NCBI GenBank assembly: GCA_002690445.1
Contig: NZER01000421.1
Location: 1 to 6,877 of the forward strand
From: Candidatus Pacearchaeota archaeon
Lineage (GTDB): Archaea; Nanoarchaeota; Nanoarchaeia; Pacearchaeales; GW2011-AR1
Direction of reading: 5' to 3'
DNA: 6,877 bases
Below the pieces are notes generated by a model, which saw only the letters and a program-made list of their open reading frames with translations, was not told the origin of the DNA and did not search any database. Positions 4,575 to 6,877 of this stretch are shown here, piece by piece. Each line of letters opens with the position of its first letter. The first letter of the stretch is position 1. A program made the position numbers and the translations under genes.

Positions 4575-4649
4575 ATGATTAAGATTATCAAATGGATTTG
4601 GAACATTGACGATGTGTTTTGGCCTTGGTTTCATGGGAGGACTAAATGA
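4575..4649 (+). CDS. Tryptophan-rich 24-residue minigene product
   Basis: This short frame encodes 24 residues beginning M-I-K-I-I-K-W-I-W and ending F-H-G-R-T-K. Four are tryptophan (7, 9, 16, 18), in two W-x-W pairs (W-I-W and W-P-W). The first part is an amphipathic, Ile/Lys/Trp-rich stretch and the end is basic, which suggests a membrane-surface or partner-binding peptide. I know no family for it. Three facts support translation: a GGAGG eight bases upstream, placement three bases after the glycosylase stop, and an ATGA overlap in which its stop shares bases with the ATG of the next gene. It may act as a peptide, or its translation may simply deliver ribosomes to the next gene. Expression is unproven. 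Confidence 0.55.
   Translation: MIKIIKWIWNIDDVFWPWFHGRTK
4635..4640 (+). promoter_or_regulatory. Ribosome binding site inside the minigene
   Basis: GGGAGG lies five bases before the ATG at 4646 and within the end of the minigene. Together with the ATGA stop/start overlap it gives the downstream gene both direct and coupled initiation. Confidence 0.65.
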
Positions 4650-4969
4650 AGGAATATACAAAAAAAGATGTTTGGAGAATGCGCGGTGCGCTTGCAAACC
4701 TCATCGAAAATCATTTAGGTGATAAAGATGTGATAAAATGGTACGAAGATTTTTATGGAGAGATGCAAAAACCTTATGTGTGGGAAGATGCAGAAAACGA
4801 ATGGCCTTTTAAGCCAAACGACCCTGTAATGTACCGCAAAAGAGAATATAAATTTATTAAATACGACCCCTTTCATGGCAACAAGGCTACGATACAAGGG
4901 AATGGGAGAGAGATTGGAGTTAATGTCGAAGAACTAGATTTAATTATGGAATTTGATTTTGTAAAATGA
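4646..4969 (+). CDS. Small two-part protein of unknown function
   Basis: This 107-residue protein has no family I can name. Residues 1-40 look helical and charged (K-E-Y-T-K-K-D-V-W-R-M-R-G-A-L-A-N-L-I-E). A Trp-rich link (V-W-E-D-A-E-N-E-W-P-F) follows. Residues from about 57 to 102 look like a small beta barrel: D-P-V-M-Y-R-K-R-E-Y-K-F-I-K-Y, H-G-N-K-A-T-I-Q-G-N-G-R-E-I-G-V and V-E-E-L-D-L-I. That spacing resembles SH3-like or KOW-like folds, which often bind nucleic acid or protein. It has the best ribosome binding site in the window and is coupled at both ends by ATGA overlaps, to the minigene before it and to the next gene after it. Confidence 0.8.
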   Translation: MKEYTKKDVWRMRGALANLIENHLGDKDVIKWYEDFYGEMQKPYVWEDAENEWPFKPNDPVMYRKREYKFIKYDPFHGNKATIQGNGREIGVNVEELDLIMEFDFVK

Positions 4970-5169
4970 ACAGCGAAGAACAAAACCGAAAAATTACGCT
5001 CGACCACATGATTGATGAGAAGTTCGGGGAGATATTCTTTCTAGCTAAAGATGAGTTCGATATAGTAAACAAAACTCCAGAAGAACAAAAACTCTGGGAT
5101 ATGTTAGAGAGGTTTAAGGAACTTTTGAAAAGAAAATGTAAGCACCACTTTGAAAGTGATGAAGAATAA
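4966..5169 (+). CDS. Small charged helical protein of unknown function
   Basis: The product has 67 residues and is probably all helix. Its N-terminal part, M-N-S-E-E-Q-N-R-K-I-T-L-D-H-M-I-D-E-K-F, leads to F-F-L-A-K-D-E-F-D-I. A second helix, P-E-E-Q-K-L-W-D-M-L-E-R-F-K-E-L-L-K-R-K, ends in a basic patch, and the tail H-H-F-E-S-D-E-E is acidic. I find no recognisable motif. The gene starts in an ATGA overlap with the previous stop and has no ribosome binding site, so translation is likely coupled. Its last 11 bases overlap the next gene. Confidence 0.75.
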   Translation: MNSEEQNRKITLDHMIDEKFGEIFFLAKDEFDIVNKTPEEQKLWDMLERFKELLKRKCKHHFESDEE

Positions 5170-5434
5170 AATTAAAAATTATATCGAAGAAAGTTTTCCA
5201 GACTACATGGATAAGATTTTACTCGCTGATGGATTCGAGGAAGCGTTCATGGGGATAGTAGAGAGCTTTGGTGCAGAACCAAAAGCCTGTTACAACTATG
5301 ATACTTGTATTGATATTTTAATGAAGCAGGAGATGGAGTACGAAGAAGCACTAGAGTATTTAGAATTTAACGTGACACAAGCATACGTTGGCGAACATAC
5401 GCCAGCATTTATTAGCCCATTAGAATTGAATTAA
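5159..5434 (+). CDS. Conserved-looking small phage protein, function unknown
   Basis: The product has 91 residues. It reminds me of a widespread uncharacterised protein of phages and some bacteria, recalled from memory and not checked. The marks are an N-terminal helix with E-E-S-F-P-D-Y-M-D-K-I, then A-D-G-F-E-E-A-F-M-G-I (23-33), Y-N-Y-D-T-C-I-D-I-L-M (45-55) and a C-terminal block E-E-A-L-E-Y-L-E-F-N-V (62-72) with A-Y-V-G-E-H-T-P-A-F (75-84). No enzymatic motif is evident. I place the start at the ATG of 5159, where M-K-N-K-I-K begins. A TTG at 5150 would add only three residues. The start lies inside the previous gene (11-base overlap). The stop lies in the 17-bp AT repeat that leads to the ligase. 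Confidence 0.8.
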   Translation: MKNKIKNYIEESFPDYMDKILLADGFEEAFMGIVESFGAEPKACYNYDTCIDILMKQEMEYEEALEYLEFNVTQAYVGEHTPAFISPLELN

Positions 5435-5446
5435 ATTAATTAAAAT
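5430..5446 (+). repeat. TTAATTAA junction element, copy 3 (17-bp repeat)
   Basis: ATTAAATTAATTAAAAT is identical to the copy at 3379-3395. It contains the stop codon of the preceding gene (5432-5434) and ends one base before the ligase ATG at 5448. There is no Shine-Dalgarno sequence before the ligase. Confidence 0.6.
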
Positions 5447-5447
5447 T

Positions 5448-6614
5448 ATGAAACTACCTACACTATACAAAAAGACCACTATTGGCAAAACACAAACTTG
5501 GGAAATCGAAGTGAGCGGGAATAAATTCCGCACAATATCGGGACAATCGGACGGTAAGAAAATCACGAACAAGTGGACGATATGCCAGCCCAAGAATGTT
5601 GGAAAGAAAAACGCGACTACTGGCGAAACCCAAGCACTTAAACAGGCAGAGGCGAAGCATAAGAAGAAACTCGAAAGCGGGTATCATTATGATGTGGAAA
5701 ACATCGACAAGAAAAGATTCTACGAGCCAATGCTCGCGCAAGATTTTAAGAACAAGAATCGTGAGAAGGAAGTAATGGGTGAGATTGATGAATCGGGAGT
5801 GGGTGCTGCTGTATTCTCTCAACCTAAATTAGATGGCATACGCTGTATCGCCATGCGTGAGGGATTGTTTACCCGCACTGGTAAGGAAATCGTCGCCGTG
5901 CCTCACATTCACGAAGCACTGGAACCTTTCTTTGAGAAGTATCCTAATGCTGTTCTTGACGGTGAGCTATACAACCATGACTATAAGAATGATTTCAACA
6001 AAATTATTCACCTTGTTCGCAAGCAGAATCTTACCGAAGAACACTTGGCCGATAGCAAGAAAATGATTCAGTATTGGATTTATGATGCTCCCGTGATTGG
6101 CAATGGTAGGTATGCGCTTACTGAAAAGGATACTTTTTCAGACAGAACCTCAACGCTAGATGCACAGTATAGTAAGTTAAGTTTAGTGAAGCACGACTGC
6201 CTTGTGATTGTAGAGACTATTGAAATCCACGGTAGAGAGCAACTAGACCGTTGCTATGAAGATTACATGGAAGCGGGATACGAAGGGCAAATGGTTAGGC
6301 TCGACGGGCCTTATGAAAACAAACGCTCTCCCAAATTGCTCAAGCGCAAAGAGTTTATGGACAGGGAATACAAAATTCTTGGATACGAAGAAGGCGAAGG
6401 AAATCGCGTAGGAACGATTAAGCACTTCAAATTTGAAAACGAAGATGGCAAGGGATTTCACTCCAACGTAAAAGGCTCATTTGAATATCTGGCAGAGTTG
6501 CTAGAGAGAGCAGATGATTTAATAGGAATGGACGCAACGGTTAAATTCTTTAACCTTACGCCTGACGGTGTGCCTCGTTTTCCCTATGTGATTGCAATTA
6601 GAGATTATGAATAA
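5448..6614 (+). CDS. ATP-dependent DNA ligase with WGR-like N-terminal region
   Basis: This 388-residue enzyme seals nicks in duplex DNA through an enzyme-AMP intermediate. Motif I is K-L-D-G-I-R (127-132), with K127 the lysine that becomes adenylated. R-T-G-K (143-146) follows. Motif III is L-D-G-E-L (170-174), the aromatic/Asp motif Y-W-I-Y-D is at 209-213, motif IV is E-G-Q-M-V-R (279-284), and motif V is L-L-K-R-K (297-301). The OB-fold domain fills roughly 302-388 and ends F-P-Y-V-I-A-I-R-D-Y-E. Residues 1-80 (L-Y-K-K, W-E-I-E-V, F-R-T-I-S-G, T-N-K-W-T, N-V-G-K-K-N-A-T-T, E-A-K-H-K-K-K-L-E-S-G-Y) resemble a WGR-like domain, as seen in some phage and large-virus ligases. This is not the NAD-dependent bacterial type. 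All catalytic motifs are intact. It probably joins phage DNA in replication or finishes repair begun by the glycosylase-like protein. Confidence 0.93.
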   Translation: MKLPTLYKKTTIGKTQTWEIEVSGNKFRTISGQSDGKKITNKWTICQPKNVGKKNATTGETQALKQAEAKHKKKLESGYHYDVENIDKKRFYEPMLAQDFKNKNREKEVMGEIDESGVGAAVFSQPKLDGIRCIAMREGLFTRTGKEIVAVPHIHEALEPFFEKYPNAVLDGELYNHDYKNDFNKIIHLVRKQNLTEEHLADSKKMIQYWIYDAPVIGNGRYALTEKDTFSDRTSTLDAQYSKLSLVKHDCLVIVETIEIHGREQLDRCYEDYMEAGYEGQMVRLDGPYENKRSPKLLKRKEFMDREYKILGYEEGEGNRVGTIKHFKFENEDGKGFHSNVKGSFEYLAELLERADDLIGMDATVKFFNLTPDGVPRFPYVIAIRDYE

Positions 6615-6789
6615 GAGATTCAACAAGACCTTGACTTTGCCAAACTACTCTATTCCTGCTGGCGATTTACCAGCACCGCATTGGAGTCCGAATGGTGAAG
6701 CGGGTTATTGGGTACATCGAAATGAAAAATGGAAATGGTTGAGCGATGAAGAATATAACAAACTGAAAGAAGAAGAAAATGGGCTATAA
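6607..6789 (+). CDS. Small unknown protein overlapping the ligase end
   Basis: This encodes 60 residues of unknown role. The sequence has a Pro-rich middle (L-P-N-Y-S-I-P-A-G-D-L-P-A-P-H-W-S-P-N-G), aromatic residues in G-Y-W-V-H-R-N-E-K-W-K-W-L, and a charged helical end (S-D-E-E-Y-N-K-L-K-E-E-E-N). It has no signal peptide. I set the start at the ATG of 6607, inside the last codons of the ligase (8-base overlap). A TTG at 6592 would lengthen the protein by only five residues and has nothing in its favour. There is no clear ribosome binding site, so coupling to ligase translation is likely. Its last 11 bases overlap the next gene. Confidence 0.68.
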   Translation: MNKRFNKTLTLPNYSIPAGDLPAPHWSPNGEAGYWVHRNEKWKWLSDEEYNKLKEEENGL

Positions 6790-6877
6790 AATACTAGACG
6801 TTAAAGCAGACATTCACGAAGATGTTGAAAAATACTTTGAGGAAAAATGCCCTCAACTCGCAACTTCATGGGACTAC
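6779..6877 (+). CDS. Start of an unknown gene cut by the window end
   Basis: An open frame begins at the ATG of 6779 and runs without a stop to the last base. It encodes at least 33 residues: M-G-Y-K-I-L-D-V-K-A-D-I-H, then a helical E-D-V-E-K-Y-F-E-E-K-C-P-Q. It overlaps the end of the previous gene by 11 bases, as other pairs in this operon do. A purine-rich stretch (6763-6778) precedes the start. Too little is present to assign a function. Confidence 0.6.
   Translation, partial: MGYKILDVKADIHEDVEKYFEEKCPQLATSWDY

Noticed and set aside
5833..6066. Alternative plus-strand frame inside the ligase gene
   Set aside because: It is an out-of-frame shadow of the ligase, which has every catalytic motif intact; no ribosome binding site or promoter supports the alternative frame.

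Overview
This window looks like part of the genome of a tailed bacteriophage or prophage with a Gram-negative host. The genes are short, tightly packed and often overlapping. Most of the products are small and unrecognised, mixed with a few nucleic-acid enzymes. The host inference rests on a small lipoprotein with a lipobox, sigma70-type promoters and two clear GGAGG ribosome binding sites. The DNA is visibly AT-rich. I see no tRNA, rRNA, CRISPR array, transposase or integrase, and no capsid or tail gene that I can name.

Positions 1-2063 have a mosaic layout with alternating strands. They hold a minus-strand lipoprotein gene with its own weak terminator, a plus-strand glycosyltransferase-like gene, a minus-strand lysine-rich small protein, and a plus-strand class I SAM-dependent methyltransferase. 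The glycosyltransferase-like gene and the basic-protein gene converge, share stop-codon bases, and meet at a bidirectional terminator. Separate transcription units of this kind suggest moron-like accessory cargo. Lipoprotein, glycosyltransferase and methyltransferase together would fit modification of the host surface or of a glycan (inference).

Positions 2107 to the right end form one plus-strand run of at least 12 genes. It begins at a good sigma70-type promoter (2071-2099). After four unrecognised small proteins a second promoter (3790-3818) precedes an HhH-GPD (endonuclease III superfamily) DNA glycosylase-like gene. Next come a 24-residue tryptophan-rich minigene, three small genes linked by overlapping start and stop codons, an ATP-dependent DNA ligase with a WGR-like N-terminal region, and two more overlapping small genes, the last cut by the window end. 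Glycosylase plus ligase suggests that phage DNA repair or base processing is one theme of this operon.

The most interesting signals are regulatory. Both strong promoters place the -10 box 6-7 bases before an ATG, so the two messages are predicted to be leaderless, and in the glycosylase gene this moves the start to 3825. A TTAATTAA element recurs at three gene junctions in place of a Shine-Dalgarno sequence, and once more beside the lipoprotein stop. The unlisted minigene at 4575-4649 has its own strong ribosome binding site and is start/stop coupled to the next gene.
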